Shown: positions 54,564 through 63,752 of the stretch, one piece after another
Layout of the letters: the number at the start of each line of letters is the position of its first letter
Numbering within the stretch: the stretch's first letter is position 1
Source: Sinimarinibacterium arenosum
Lineage (GTDB): Bacteria > Pseudomonadota > Gammaproteobacteria > Nevskiales > Nevskiaceae
Assembly (NCBI RefSeq): GCF_005047655.1
Contig: NZ_SUKF01000006.1
Span: forward strand, 62,001 to 126,000
Length of the DNA stretch: 64,000 bases
Direction of reading: 5' to 3'
Position numbers and translations under genes: made by a program
Notes under the pieces: generated by a model
Seen by the model: only the letters and a program-made list of their open reading frames with translations
The model's database searches: none
What the model was told of the DNA's origin: nothing

Positions 54564-55195
54564 ATCCGTCCACCCCACCCGCATTGCGGCCCGATCTGGC
54601 GCTGATTTGCGACTGGATACGTCCCGGCTCGCACATCCTCGACCTCGCCTGCGGTGAAGGCACCCTGCTCGCACACCTCGCCGCACACCAGCAGGTCACA
54701 GGCTACGGCCTGGAGATCGACGACGATGAAGTCGCCCGCTGCATCGATGTCGGCGTCAACGTGATCCAGGCCGACATCGATGACGGTCTGCGCGATTTCG
54801 AATCCGGCTCGTTCGACTACGTGGTGATGACGCAGGCGCTGCAGGCGCTGCAACGTCCGGACGAAGCGATTGCCGAAATCCTGCGCGTCGGCAAGGTCGG
54901 CATCGTGACGTTCCCGAACTTCGGACACTGGCGCGTGCGCAGTGCGCTGGCCGCCGGCAAGATGCCGGTGACCCCGGCGTTGCCGGACATGTGGTACGAC
55001 ACCCCGAACATCCACCTGTGTACCGTCAACGACTTCGAAGCGCTGTGCAGTCAGCGCGGCTGGCGTGTACTGGCAAGACGCCTGCTCGATCGCTCGCACC
55101 AGGAAGGACTGCGCATTCGTCTGGCACCCAATCTGTTCAGTGAAGTGGCGCTGTACATGCTGCAGGCCCCGCAAGCCGCTGGAGAATCCCGATGA
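54560..55195 (+). CDS. metW: MetW methionine biosynthesis protein
   Basis: A 211-residue SAM-methyltransferase-fold protein: motif [16 protein letters not shown], then [26 protein letters not shown] and [18 protein letters not shown]. MetW is required with MetX for homoserine acylation in many proteobacteria. It overlaps metX (ATGA) and the next gene (ATGA at 55192), so the operon is tightly coupled. Confidence 0.92.
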   Translation: MNPSTPPALRPDLALICDWIRPGSHILDLACGEGTLLAHLAAHQQVTGYGLEIDDDEVARCIDVGVNVIQADIDDGLRDFESGSFDYVVMTQALQALQRPDEAIAEILRVGKVGIVTFPNFGHWRVRSALAAGKMPVTPALPDMWYDTPNIHLCTVNDFEALCSQRGWRVLARRLLDRSHQEGLRIRLAPNLFSEVALYMLQAPQAAGESR

Positions 55196-55626
55196 ACCGC
55201 ATCTCACGCTGGGCGTGGCTGCTGCTGATCTGCGCCTTCGGCGTGCATGCCGAACAGTTCGTCGATCAGGGTGACTACCGCGTGCACTACGCAGCGATCA
55301 ACACCACCGAGCTGACGCCGCAGGTCGCGCGGCAGTTCGGCATCGATCGCACCCGCAACGAGATCCTGCTGGTGCTCAATGCCCAGCAGAAAATCGACGA
55401 CCGCTATGTCCCGATCCCCGCGACCGCGAGCGGCACAGCAACAACCCTGCTCGGCCACCAGCAAACACTGGCTCTGCGCCCGATCCATGAGGCCGAAGTG
55501 CACTACGTCGTTGCGACATTTACGACGCTCGACGGCGAGTTCATGACGATCGAAGCGGACGTGTTGCCGCAAGGCAGCAACGCAACCATCCCTGTCCGCT
55601 TCAAGCAGCAGTTCTACCGCGACTGA
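55192..55626 (+). CDS. DUF4426 periplasmic protein
   Basis: A 144-residue protein with a signal peptide (WAWLLLICAFGVHAEQ). The mature DUF4426 domain starts FVDQGDYRVHYAAINTTELTPQVARQFGI and is beta-rich. Members often follow metW in pseudomonads and relatives, but function is unknown. The stop overlaps the convergent acyltransferase gene by 13 bases. Confidence 0.85.
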   Translation: MNRISRWAWLLLICAFGVHAEQFVDQGDYRVHYAAINTTELTPQVARQFGIDRTRNEILLVLNAQQKIDDRYVPIPATASGTATTLLGHQQTLALRPIHEAEVHYVVATFTTLDGEFMTIEADVLPQGSNATIPVRFKQQFYRD

Positions 55627-56531
55627 GTCGCCGAACCGGCTTCAGCCAGAATCGATTCGATGCGCTGATCCTTTTCGGCCCAGAGCTGCGCGATCCAGGT
55701 CTGGAACTGCGCGCGGAACTCGCGATCGTTCTCGTAATCCCCGACATAGAGCGCGTGGGGAATCGTCAGCTTGCGCACTTCGACGATGACGTGCCGCACG
55801 CGCCCGCTCAGCAGAGCCCAGAATCCCTGGGCGCCACCGGGATAGACGATGGTGACATCCAGCAGGGAGTTCAGCTTCTCGCCCATGGCACCCATCGTGA
55901 ATGCAAAGCCGCCGGACTTGGGCTTGAGCAGGTGCTTGTAGGGTGACTGCTGCCGGGCGTGCTTGGCCTGGGTAAAGCGCGTGCCTTCGAGAAAATTCAG
56001 GATCATTGCCGGCTGATTGCGAAAGTTTTCGCAGGCCTTGCGCGTGGTTTCCAGATCCTTGCCCTTGAGCGCAGGATTGCGCGCGATCTGTTCCTTGGTG
56101 TGGCGCTTCATGAACGGGAAGTCCAGCCCCCACCACACCGGGCCCAGAATCGGCACCCAGATCAGTTCCTGCTTGATGAAGAACTTGAAGAACGGTGCGC
56201 GACGGCCGAACGCACGCATCACCACCACAATGTCATTCCAGCTCTGATGGTTGGCGCAGACCAGATACTGACCTTTGGGATCGAGCTCGGCATCAATGCG
56301 GATGTCCCACTTCACCGCAAGCAGGACATCCACCAGCATGGAATTGAACACCGCCCAGGTCTGTGCGAGCCAGGCGGCAATGCGAGAGACCCAGTCCCGC
56401 ACCGGGCCGCGCGGCAGCAGCAGCTTCACGAAGATGCAGACATAGACCGGTATCGACCAGAACACGGTGTTGCAGATCAACAGCGACAGCATGATGACGC
56501 CGATCAACGGCGCTGGAAGAAATTGCAGCAT
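55614..56531 (-). CDS. PlsC-type acyltransferase, YihG-like
   Basis: A 305-residue membrane acyltransferase. Two N-terminal hydrophobic segments lead to the catalytic NHQSWND (H-x4-D form), then FIKQELIWVPILGPVWW and the substrate motif FLEGTRFTQAK. The pattern fits YihG/YihX-like acyltransferases, which attach acyl groups in phospholipid synthesis. It probably acts on lysophosphatidate at the inner membrane. No neighbour explains it. Confidence 0.85.
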   Translation of the reverse strand: MLQFLPAPLIGVIMLSLLICNTVFWSIPVYVCIFVKLLLPRGPVRDWVSRIAAWLAQTWAVFNSMLVDVLLAVKWDIRIDAELDPKGQYLVCANHQSWNDIVVVMRAFGRRAPFFKFFIKQELIWVPILGPVWWGLDFPFMKRHTKEQIARNPALKGKDLETTRKACENFRNQPAMILNFLEGTRFTQAKHARQQSPYKHLLKPKSGGFAFTMGAMGEKLNSLLDVTIVYPGGAQGFWALLSGRVRHVIVEVRKLTIPHALYVGDYENDREFRAQFQTWIAQLWAEKDQRIESILAEAGSATQSR

Positions 56532-56595
56532 GTTTATCCCCTAGGAATCTGCACGCGGAGTATCGACGTTCCCAAGCGGTGACGGGCCTCGCGCG

Positions 56596-57108
56596 TTACG
56601 GCGACGTACTGACACTGGCCGCGGCGCGCACCGCTCCGGTCTGATCGTAGACTTCGACGGTGTCGTAGCCTCCGGGCGGCAGCTGCACCAGCACGCAGGG
56701 GCTGGTGATCATCTGCGTCGTCATCGCCCCCTGGGCCGGCGCAAAGAAGGTGGCATACAGCTTCAGGACACTGTCGACGCGGGTCGCATCGCCGCTGACC
56801 GCGATGCCGTAGCCACCCGTGTGGCGCTGCCCCATCTGGATCAGGGCATAGCGCCCCGGCTGCAGCGCGCTCGGATGCAGATCGATGCCGGTGCGCTGCT
56901 GCCACTGCGCCACCGCGTTGCCGGAAGCAAACACCTGCAACGCCGCATCATCGGATTCGTCCGAGCACAGCTGCGCCCGGCCCACCTCGTCAACGCTGAC
57001 GCTTTCTCCCCGGGCAAACCACTGACTGGCTCCGCACCCGCTCAGCAACACCGCGAGAGCACTGATCGCCATTCGTTTCATCGTCAATCCGGTTTCCTTG
57101 TCGTTCAT
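56596..57108 (-). CDS. PrcB-like lipoprotein
   Basis: About 170 residues from the ATG at 57108, which overlaps the oxidoreductase stop as TGATG and has GGAGG 10 bases upstream; an inner ATG at 57081 is an alternative. A signal segment ends at a lipobox (LLSGC). The C-terminal half has [20 protein letters not shown] and a terminal [17 protein letters not shown], matching the PrcB C-terminal domain described for the Treponema dentilysin (PrtP) complex. No PrtP-like protease is nearby. It may be a periplasmic inhibitor or cofactor; this is inference. Confidence 0.6.
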   Translation of the reverse strand: MNDKETGLTMKRMAISALAVLLSGCGASQWFARGESVSVDEVGRAQLCSDESDDAALQVFASGNAVAQWQQRTGIDLHPSALQPGRYALIQMGQRHTGGYGIAVSGDATRVDSVLKLYATFFAPAQGAMTTQMITSPCVLVQLPPGGYDTVEVYDQTGAVRAAASVSTSP

Positions 57109-58718
57109 CAGTCGGCATCCTCCAGCACCATCGAAGCGCCTTTCTCGGCGATCATCGTCGTCGGCACATTGGTATTGCCACCGACCAGAGTCGGCATGAT
57201 AGACGCATCGATCACGCGCAGACCTTGCATGCCGTGCACGCACAGTCGCGCATCAACAACCGCCTGCGCGTCCGCGACCGGCCCCATCTTGCAGGTCCCG
57301 ACAGGATGGTAAAGCGTCTCGGTATGCTCGCGCAGCCACTGCCGCAATTCGTCATCGGTCTGCAAATGCGCCCCGGGCTCCAGCTCGCCCGCATGATGTT
57401 CGGCAAATGCCGCCTGCGCCAGAATTTCTCGCGCCTTGCGGATCGCAACGAGCAGCTGATCCAGATCGCGCGGATCTTCGAAATGGCGCGGATCGATTTC
57501 CGGCGGCGCCATCGGATCGGGGCTGGCCAGTCGGATCTCGCCACGCGAGTACGGACGCAGATCACAACTCAGGATCGAGAAAGCATAAGTTTTCAGCAGC
57601 GGCCGCAGATCGAGCCCATGATGCGCGTTGGCCAGCGGAACAAAGTGCATCTGCAGATCCGGCGCCGGCAATTGCGGCTGCGAGCGGATGAAGCCACCGG
57701 ACTCGGCGATATTGCTGGTGAGCTCACCGCGACGACCGAACAGATAACGGAGCAAGGCCCACAGCGATCGTGGTAGCGACAAGGGATGCAGCGATAACGG
57801 CAGCCGCCGCCGCGAGCGCACGCTGACCAGTGCATCCAGATGATCCTGCAGGTTGCTGCCAACCCCGGCCAACACCTTGACCGGGTGGATGCCGTGGCGC
57901 CGCAGTTCGGCCTCCGGTCCGACTCCGGACAACAGCAGCAGTTGCGGCGAGTTGACCGCACCGGCAGACAACAGAACTTCGCGCCGTGCCAGCACCTCAC
58001 GATAGACGCCGTTGGCGAAGTAGCGCACACCCACCGCGCGTTTCCCGTCGAACAGCACGCGGGTCGCTCGCGTTTCGGTCAGGATCCGCAGATTGTCGCG
58101 ACCTGCGGCATCGCGCAGATAGGCACGCGCGTTGCTGCAGCGTTCACCATCGATCTGTGCGACGTGGTAGTAACCGAAACCGTCCTGCTGCGCGCCATTG
58201 AAATCGTCGTTGCGTGCGTGTCCTGCTTCCTGTGCTGCACGCAGGAAGACATCCGACAGCGGATTGTGATGACGCAACTGCGCAACGTTCAGCGGTCCGC
58301 CCTGCGCATGGAACGCATCGGCCGCTCCGGCCTCGTAGTTCTCCAGCGCCTTGAAGTACGGCAGCACCTCACGGTAGCTCCAGCCCGGATTTCCCAACGC
58401 GGCCCAATGATCGTAGTCCCAGGCGTTGCCGCGCACGACACACATCGCGTTGATTGCCGAACTGCCGCCCAGCGTGCGTCCACGCGGCCAGTACAGCGAG
58501 CGATTGCCCATCTGTGGCTGCTGCGTGGTCCAGTATTGCCAGTTGTAGAGCGACGATCGCAGCAATGCCACCAGCCCAGAAGGCATGCGGATCATCGGAC
58601 TGCGGTCCGGCGGGCCGGCCTCCAACAGACACACGCGATAACGGCCAGACGCAGACAGGCGATTGGCCAGCACACAGCCGGCTGAACCCCCGCCCACCAC
58701 GACGTAATCGAACTCCAA
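57108..58718 (-). CDS. GMC-family flavin oxidoreductase, choline-dehydrogenase-like
   Basis: About 536 residues from a TTG at 58718, chosen because GGGAG lies 7 bases upstream and the FAD motif [18 protein letters not shown] then begins at residue 3; an ATG at 58751 has no ribosome site. GMC signatures are [16 protein letters not shown] and [17 protein letters not shown]; the active site has His in [12 protein letters not shown] and Asn in [16 protein letters not shown]. It oxidises an alcohol (choline, polyethylene glycol or aliphatic alcohol are typical). No betB or betI is nearby. Confidence 0.88.
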   Translation of the reverse strand: MEFDYVVVGGGSAGCVLANRLSASGRYRVCLLEAGPPDRSPMIRMPSGLVALLRSSLYNWQYWTTQQPQMGNRSLYWPRGRTLGGSSAINAMCVVRGNAWDYDHWAALGNPGWSYREVLPYFKALENYEAGAADAFHAQGGPLNVAQLRHHNPLSDVFLRAAQEAGHARNDDFNGAQQDGFGYYHVAQIDGERCSNARAYLRDAAGRDNLRILTETRATRVLFDGKRAVGVRYFANGVYREVLARREVLLSAGAVNSPQLLLLSGVGPEAELRRHGIHPVKVLAGVGSNLQDHLDALVSVRSRRRLPLSLHPLSLPRSLWALLRYLFGRRGELTSNIAESGGFIRSQPQLPAPDLQMHFVPLANAHHGLDLRPLLKTYAFSILSCDLRPYSRGEIRLASPDPMAPPEIDPRHFEDPRDLDQLLVAIRKAREILAQAAFAEHHAGELEPGAHLQTDDELRQWLREHTETLYHPVGTCKMGPVADAQAVVDARLCVHGMQGLRVIDASIMPTLVGGNTNVPTTMIAEKGASMVLEDAD

Positions 58719-58844
58719 ATCCCAACTCCCGTGACCGACCCCTGCCGGCATTCTTGATAGTGCCCGTTGACCGACTCCGCGCGAATCGACGCCGCCTGGC
58801 GCATACCGATTCAGACACGCTTCGGCCAATGCTAACGTAGCAAC

Positions 58845-60647
58845 ATGGACAAGTCCCCAATGCACGCCGCCCCAACGATACCGATAACGCAGCTGGATGC
58901 GGCGACCCTGCTGTCTGCATTGATCGCCGACGGCCTGATCAGCGCTTCCACCGGCCAACGCATACAGTCCGGCCTGCGCAACATCGCCAACCAGCATCCC
59001 GTCAGTGCGATCGCGGCGCTGCAGCCCGAAGATGCCCGCAACGCCGGACGCACGCTCAGCATCGAGGCGCTGACGCAGTGGTTCGCGGCGCGATGCGGCC
59101 TGCCCTACGTGCGCATCGATCCCCTGCACATGAACGTCACCCAGGTGACCTCGATCATGCCGTACCCCTACGCAGCGCGCGCGCGCATTCTGCCGATTGC
59201 GGTGCGCCCCAATGAAGTCGTGATTGCTGTCGCTGACCCTTTCAAACGCGATTGGGAAGCTGATCTGGCACGACTGATCTCGCAGCCGATCCGGCGCGTT
59301 ATCGCCAATCCCGAGGACATCGATCGTTATCTGGTCGAGTTCTATGCCCTGGCTCGCTCGGTCAAATCCGCCGAGACTCAAAGCGACAAGGCCGGTTCCG
59401 GCGGCGTGCAGAACCTCGAACAACTGACCCAGCTGGGGCACTCCGGCAAGCTGACCGCCGACGACCAACACATCGTCGCGATCGTTGACTGGCTGCTGCA
59501 GTACGCCTTCGAGCAGCGTGCCAGCGACATTCACCTGGAACCACGCCGCGAGTTTGCGCAGATCCGCTTTCGCATCGATGGCGTGCTGCACGATGTCTAC
59601 CAAGTGCCGGCGGGCATTTATGCCGCGGTCTCCAGCCGCATCAAGATTCTCGCGCGCATGGATGTCGCCGAGAAACGCCGGCCGCAGGATGGCCGCATCA
59701 AGACGCGCACACCCGGCGGCAAGGAAATCGAATTGCGTATTGCCAGTCTGCCAACCGCGTTCGGTGAAAAGCTGGTGCTACGCATTTTCGATCCGGATGT
59801 ACTGGTCAAGGATTTCGCCGCGCTTGGCTTTTCAGAGCACGATGCGGCGCGCTGGCGCGAGCTGATCAAGCAACCCAACGGCATCATTCTGGTCACCGGA
59901 CCAACCGGCTCCGGCAAGACCACAACGTTGTACTCCACGCTCAAGCAGCTGGCCACCTCGCGAGTCAACGTCTGCACGATCGAAGACCCGATTGAGCTGG
60001 TCGAACCGGCGTTCAACCAGATCCAGGTGCAGCCCGGCATCGACCTGACGTTTGCTGCCGGCGTACGCGCACTGATGCGCCAGGACCCGGACATCATCAT
60101 GGTCGGCGAGATCCGCGATCTGGAAACGGCGGAGGTTGCCGTGCAGGCAGCACTGACCGGACACCTGGTGCTCGCCACGTTGCACACGAACGACGCGCCG
60201 TCTGCGATCACACGGTTGCTCGATCTGGGGGTTGCCTCATATCTGATCAAATCGACACTGCTCGGCGTGGTCGCACAGCGTCTGGTGCGCACCCTGTGTC
60301 CGCATTGCAAGGAAGCCGTTGCGATCGACCCCGCGGAGTGGAAGCTGTTGACGGGCGGCTGGAGCGTGAAACAACCGAGTCGCATGTTCCGCGCCATCGG
60401 CTGCCTGGAATGCCGCGAGACCGGTTTCCTGGGACGCACCGGCATCTACGAGATGCTGACAATGACCCCAGCATTCAGGACCTTGATCACTGACTCCGCC
60501 GACCCGGCCCGCTTGCGTGAAACCGCGATCCGCGACGGCATGCTGCCGCTGCGCCTGTCCGGCGCGCAGAAGATCGCACAGGGCCTGACGACGCCGGACG
60601 AAGTGCTCAAGGTTGCGCCGCCGGCGCTGCTGCGCAGCGCCACCTGA
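58845..60647 (+). CDS. PilB/GspE-type secretion ATPase (orphan)
   Basis: A 600-residue ATPase. An N-terminal MshEN-like domain (residues about 15-170) precedes the T2SSE core: ARMDVAEKRRPQDGRI, Walker A GPTGSGKTTTLYS (about 352-362), Asp box IEDPIELVEP, Walker B MRQDPDIIMVGEIRDLETAE and the His box LATLHTND. A zinc-type Cys set follows (CPHC and CLEC). Such ATPases drive type IV pilus or type II secretion assembly, but no pilC, gspF or pilin gene is nearby. It is transcribed divergently from the GMC gene. Confidence 0.9.
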   Translation: MDKSPMHAAPTIPITQLDAATLLSALIADGLISASTGQRIQSGLRNIANQHPVSAIAALQPEDARNAGRTLSIEALTQWFAARCGLPYVRIDPLHMNVTQVTSIMPYPYAARARILPIAVRPNEVVIAVADPFKRDWEADLARLISQPIRRVIANPEDIDRYLVEFYALARSVKSAETQSDKAGSGGVQNLEQLTQLGHSGKLTADDQHIVAIVDWLLQYAFEQRASDIHLEPRREFAQIRFRIDGVLHDVYQVPAGIYAAVSSRIKILARMDVAEKRRPQDGRIKTRTPGGKEIELRIASLPTAFGEKLVLRIFDPDVLVKDFAALGFSEHDAARWRELIKQPNGIILVTGPTGSGKTTTLYSTLKQLATSRVNVCTIEDPIELVEPAFNQIQVQPGIDLTFAAGVRALMRQDPDIIMVGEIRDLETAEVAVQAALTGHLVLATLHTNDAPSAITRLLDLGVASYLIKSTLLGVVAQRLVRTLCPHCKEAVAIDPAEWKLLTGGWSVKQPSRMFRAIGCLECRETGFLGRTGIYEMLTMTPAFRTLITDSADPARLRETAIRDGMLPLRLSGAQKIAQGLTTPDEVLKVAPPALLRSAT

Positions 60648-60659
60648 ACTCGTATGCCT

Positions 60660-60687
60660 CTTGAATCGGTGACCTCCGGCCCTAGAT
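60660..60687 (+). promoter_or_regulatory. Sigma-32-type heat-shock promoter for the hsp20 gene
   Basis: A perfect -35 CTTGAA (60660-60665), a 14-base spacer and a -10 CCCTAGAT (60680-60687) that matches CCCCATNT at most positions. It overlaps the tail after the pilB stop and lies 38 bases before the hsp20 ATG. Confidence 0.75.
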
Positions 60688-60724
60688 ACGGTGTCGAGAC
60701 ATTGAACCGATTCTGGAGGCTGTT

Positions 60725-61156
60725 ATGAATATTGTTCGCCATGATCCCTGGGGCTTTCGCCGCGATCTGCTGGATGAAGTCGGCCGCCTGTTCGAGCGCA
60801 GTGCCGAGGCCTCCAGCGGCGCCACCGCGGACTGGATTCCCGCTGTCGACATCGAGGAATACGCCGACCGTTTCGTGCTGTTCGCCGACGTTCCCGGCGT
60901 CGAACCGTCCAGCATCGAGATCACGCTGGAGCGCGGCGTGCTGACCCTCAGCGGCAGCCGTGAGCAGGCGGTTGAGAATTCGGGAATCGAACGTCGCCGC
61001 AGCGAGCGCGCCAGCGGCAAGTTCCTGCGCCGCTTCGTCCTGCCGGATACCGTCGACGGCGATTCAGTCACTGCCAGCGGCAAGCACGGAGTTCTGGAGG
61101 TCATCATCCCCAAACGTGCACAGGCGCAGGCCCGCAAGATCACCGTCAATCACTGA
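60725..61156 (+). CDS. Small heat-shock protein Hsp20/alpha-crystallin
   Basis: A 143-residue Hsp20. The crystallin domain starts at about residue 37 (DWIPAVDIEEYADRFVLFADVPG) and contains GVLTLSGSREQ and FLRRFVLPDTVDGDSVTASGKHGVLEVIIPK, with the usual IxI-less C-terminal tail (RKITVNH). GGAGG precedes the ATG. It holds unfolded proteins for refolding. A sigma-32-like promoter precedes it and a strong terminator follows. Confidence 0.93.
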   Translation: MNIVRHDPWGFRRDLLDEVGRLFERSAEASSGATADWIPAVDIEEYADRFVLFADVPGVEPSSIEITLERGVLTLSGSREQAVENSGIERRRSERASGKFLRRFVLPDTVDGDSVTASGKHGVLEVIIPKRAQAQARKITVNH

Positions 61157-61170
61157 TGGTTACCGGAAAC

Positions 61171-61198
61171 GGGGCGCCAACTGGCGCCCCGTTTTGTT
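61171..61198 (+). terminator. Rho-independent terminator after hsp20
   Basis: GGGGCGCC pairs with GGCGCCCC across a 4-base AACT loop, then GTTTTGTT. It lies 15 bases after the hsp20 stop. Confidence 0.9.
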
Positions 61199-61454
61199 AC
61201 ATCCCCGCGTGAGCGAATCTGCCGCAAAGCTCCAACCGGATCACCGGTCCGGCACACGCCTGGACTGATTTTGAGCCCGACCGCTTCCGGGCCCTTGCCC
61301 CAGGGATCAACCGCATGGGCGTCAGGCTTCCGGACGCTTCATACTTAGCGGACTTGGGCTGTCTGTGACGGGTGCAAGGAAGGTCTGCGGCAGCTGTAGC
61401 GAGCAAGCGACACCGCACGACGATTGTCGCCGGATTCAGACCTGTCAGCCCCAT
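61199..61454. other. Intergenic region between hsp20 terminator and the cbpA-type promoter
   Basis: No convincing protein gene. A minus-strand frame of 85 codons (61197-61454) is compositionally unremarkable and has no family resemblance. Weak inverted repeats (GCCC...GGGC near 61276-61293) were seen, but no defined RNA. Confidence 0.4.
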
Positions 61455-61482
61455 CTTGCGACGGCAGTCGATGCCCCCATTT
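61455..61482 (+). promoter_or_regulatory. Sigma-32-type heat-shock promoter for the J-protein gene
   Basis: -35 CTTGCG (61455-61460, consensus CTTGAA), a 14-base spacer and the -10 CCCCATTT (61475-61482), a full match to CCCCATNT. It lies about 120 bases before the start of the cbpA-type gene, leaving a long 5' leader. Confidence 0.7.
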
Positions 61483-61602
61483 ATGATGGTCGCTAGTGCA
61501 ATCGCGACGATACGTGAGTATCCGAGCCTGGCGACAGAACGGCTCTGTCGGTCAGCTTGTCTGGCAGTTATTTTTTAAATCAATCGGTTACGGTAAGTCG
61601 CT

Positions 61603-62541
61603 TTGGAATACAAAGACTATTACAAGGTACTTGGTGTGCCGCGCTCGGCAGACGCGGCCGAGATCAAACGCGCGTATCGAAAGCTCGCGCGTCAGTTCCA
61701 TCCTGACAAGAACGCAGCCAAGGATGCTGAAGCGAAATTCAAGGAGATCAACGAGGCCAACGAGGTCCTGAGCGATCCCGAGAAGCGCAAGGCCTACGAC
61801 GCCCTGGGTGCAAACTGGAAAAGCGGCCAGAACTTCCAGCCCCCCCCGGGTTGGAACACCGGCTTCAGTCAGGGCCGCAGCCGTGGCGCCAGCGATTTTG
61901 GCGGTGGCGGATTTTCGGATTTCTTCTCGCAGCTGTTTGGCGGCGCCGCCGGCATGGGCGGCATGGGCGGTGGCATGCCAGGCGGCGGCGCGCGCATGGG
62001 CGGCGCCCATTTCGGCAACTTCCACGACATGACGATGGATGAGCCGCCCGCGGATACCCGCGCGCGCCTGGCCATCTCGCTGGAAGACTCCTTCAACGGC
62101 GCACAGAAGCAGATCAACGTCGGCGGACGCACGCTGAGCGTTCGCATTCCCAAGGGCATCACTGCGGGCAAGTCGATCCGACTGGCCGAGCAAGGCCAGA
62201 ACGGTGGCGCCCTGCTGCTGGAAGTCGAGTTCGCACCGCATCCGCGCTTCGAAGTCGAAGGTCGCGACATCTACTTCACACTCAAGGTGGCGCCATGGGA
62301 GGCCGCGCTGGGCGGTCGCGTCCCGGTGCAGACTCTGGGGGGTTCGGTTGAACTGACTCTGCCTGAAGGCAGCCAGAGCGGTCGCAAGATGCGACTCAAG
62401 GGCCGCGGCCTGCCCGGTCATACCGCTGGCGACCAGTACGTGACCTTGCAGGTCGTCACGCCGCCGCCGGCAAACGACGAAGACCGCAAGTTCTACGCTG
62501 AAATGCGCGAACGTTTCGCATTTGATCCACGTCAATCCTGA
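61603..62541 (+). CDS. DnaJ-class co-chaperone, CbpA-like
   Basis: A 312-residue protein beginning at a TTG at 61603 ([16 protein letters not shown]). The J domain spans residues 3-68 with HPD at 33-35. A Gly/Met-rich linker (residues about 100-145) leads to the C-terminal substrate-binding domains: [42 protein letters not shown] and [10 protein letters not shown]. The Cys-rich zinc fingers of DnaJ are missing, the CbpA pattern. It is a Hsp70 partner. A sigma-32-type promoter precedes it. Confidence 0.9.
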   Translation: MEYKDYYKVLGVPRSADAAEIKRAYRKLARQFHPDKNAAKDAEAKFKEINEANEVLSDPEKRKAYDALGANWKSGQNFQPPPGWNTGFSQGRSRGASDFGGGGFSDFFSQLFGGAAGMGGMGGGMPGGGARMGGAHFGNFHDMTMDEPPADTRARLAISLEDSFNGAQKQINVGGRTLSVRIPKGITAGKSIRLAEQGQNGGALLLEVEFAPHPRFEVEGRDIYFTLKVAPWEAALGGRVPVQTLGGSVELTLPEGSQSGRKMRLKGRGLPGHTAGDQYVTLQVVTPPPANDEDRKFYAEMRERFAFDPRQS

Positions 62542-62598
62542 TCGGGGCGGCAGCACGGATACTGCGCTCCGGCCCGACCAAGATCAGGAGATCACGCA

Positions 62599-62793
62599 AT
62601 GAAGGCAAATGTAGGCGGTATTGATCGCATCCTCCGCGTCAGCGTGGGCGCGGCACTGATTATCTGGGCGCTGGCTGGAGGCCCGATCTGGGCTTGGATC
62701 GGCATCGTGCCGATGATGACTGGCATGTTCCGCTTCTGCCCGCCATACGCTCTGTTTGGCTTCAGCACCTGCAAGCTCGAACAGAAGAACTGA
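62599..62793 (+). CDS. DUF2892 / YgaP-like small membrane protein
   Basis: A 64-residue protein with CAGGAG before the ATG. It begins MKANVGGIDRILRVSVGAALI and has two hydrophobic segments (VSVGAALIIWALAG and WAWIGIVPMMTGMFRFCPPYALFG), typical of the DUF2892 inner-membrane domain of YgaP. It is 57 bases after the cbpA-type gene. Function unknown; YgaP pairs this domain with rhodanese, absent here. Confidence 0.85.
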   Translation: MKANVGGIDRILRVSVGAALIIWALAGGPIWAWIGIVPMMTGMFRFCPPYALFGFSTCKLEQKN

Positions 62794-62814
62794 CACCACA
62801 CTGAGCGCTGTTTG

Positions 62815-62852
62815 CCCAACGCCGCGAGCTCTCGCCGGGCCGCGGCGCTGGG
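62815..62852 (+). terminator. Hairpin between convergent DUF2892 and DUF4382 genes
   Basis: CCCA-a-CGCCGCG pairs with CGCGGCG-c-TGGG around a 14-base loop, 22 bases after the DUF2892 stop and directly at the DUF4382 stop. No T-tract follows closely, so its strength as a terminator is uncertain. Confidence 0.45.
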
Positions 62853-63743
62853 TCAGTTGTTTTCCGGCAAATCCAGCGTGGCGTCTTCGCCGTCTTTGAG
62901 CGTCACCGTTGTCGGCTCGACAAAACTCAAGGCGTCCGGCGTCAGCGGGTTATCCAGATTGGCCTGACAGGTCAGCGCCAAAACATATTTGCCGCCGTCC
63001 AGCCCGCGCAGCTCATACCGGTATCCAGAGCCGCTGTGCTTGACTGCAGCAGCCGCCACCGGCTGGAACGCCGAGCCGCTGGCGGTGTTGTAGTCATCGA
63101 ACACGTCGGTCTGCTCCGGAAACGCGTAAACCGCACGCCCTCCGTCATCATCCGAACACCCGCTGGCTTCAGCCAGACTGGCGTCAACTGAGCCCGAAAC
63201 CGAAGCTCCCTGATCGGACTCCGCCGCACGCAGCGCAGGCCGAAACAACTGGTCGCCCGCCGCACGCACCAGCGATACCGAAAACGGCAGCTCCAGCGTC
63301 AGCAACACGCTGTAATTTTCGTCCTGACTCACCTTCAAATCGATCGGCGCAAAACTCGTGGTCCCCAGCGTCACCGGCGCCGATTCACCGTTGATGCGCT
63401 GGAAGCGCGCGTTGTTGGCCACTTCGCTACTGCTGAGGATCAAGCGCACACCGTCATACGTGTTCTGCGGCAAGCGATCGTCCGATACCAGCGCGACCGA
63501 CTGCCCATCGCGGGCATCGAGCAGATCCAATTTGCGAGAGTTGCTGAACCGCAACTGCGCAGTACCGCCGCTGACATTACGAAACTCGATGCCGTCGACC
63601 GGCAGACTCGCGACGTCGAAGACGTCTGCACCGGACACCGTCAAATCAACCGCGACCGTGCCGTCGCAGCCGCTCAGACCCAGCGCGATCGCCAACAGCG
63701 CAATTCCACGCCTCAACCCGGAGCCCTGTGCAGTCACATGCAT
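62853..63743 (-). CDS. DUF4382 lipoprotein
   Basis: A 296-residue protein. A signal sequence ends at the lipobox LSGC, so the mature protein should be lipidated. The N-terminal mature domain has DGTVAVDLTVSGADVFDVASLPVDGIEF and later NTYDGVRLILSS, matching the DUF4382 beta-rich domain, which is often found in envelope lipoproteins. The C-terminal part (about 185-296) has a YRYELRGLDGGKYVLALTCQ pattern suggestive of a second beta-sandwich. Function unknown. It is just downstream of fbp on the same strand. Confidence 0.75.
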   Translation of the reverse strand: MHVTAQGSGLRRGIALLAIALGLSGCDGTVAVDLTVSGADVFDVASLPVDGIEFRNVSGGTAQLRFSNSRKLDLLDARDGQSVALVSDDRLPQNTYDGVRLILSSSEVANNARFQRINGESAPVTLGTTSFAPIDLKVSQDENYSVLLTLELPFSVSLVRAAGDQLFRPALRAAESDQGASVSGSVDASLAEASGCSDDDGGRAVYAFPEQTDVFDDYNTASGSAFQPVAAAAVKHSGSGYRYELRGLDGGKYVLALTCQANLDNPLTPDALSFVEPTTVTLKDGEDATLDLPENN

Positions 63744-63752
63744 TGCCTGCGC

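Noticed and set aside
61197-61454. An 85-codon minus-strand frame after hsp20
   Set aside because: No ribosome site, no family, composition like random GC-rich sequence; it also crosses the hsp20 terminator region.
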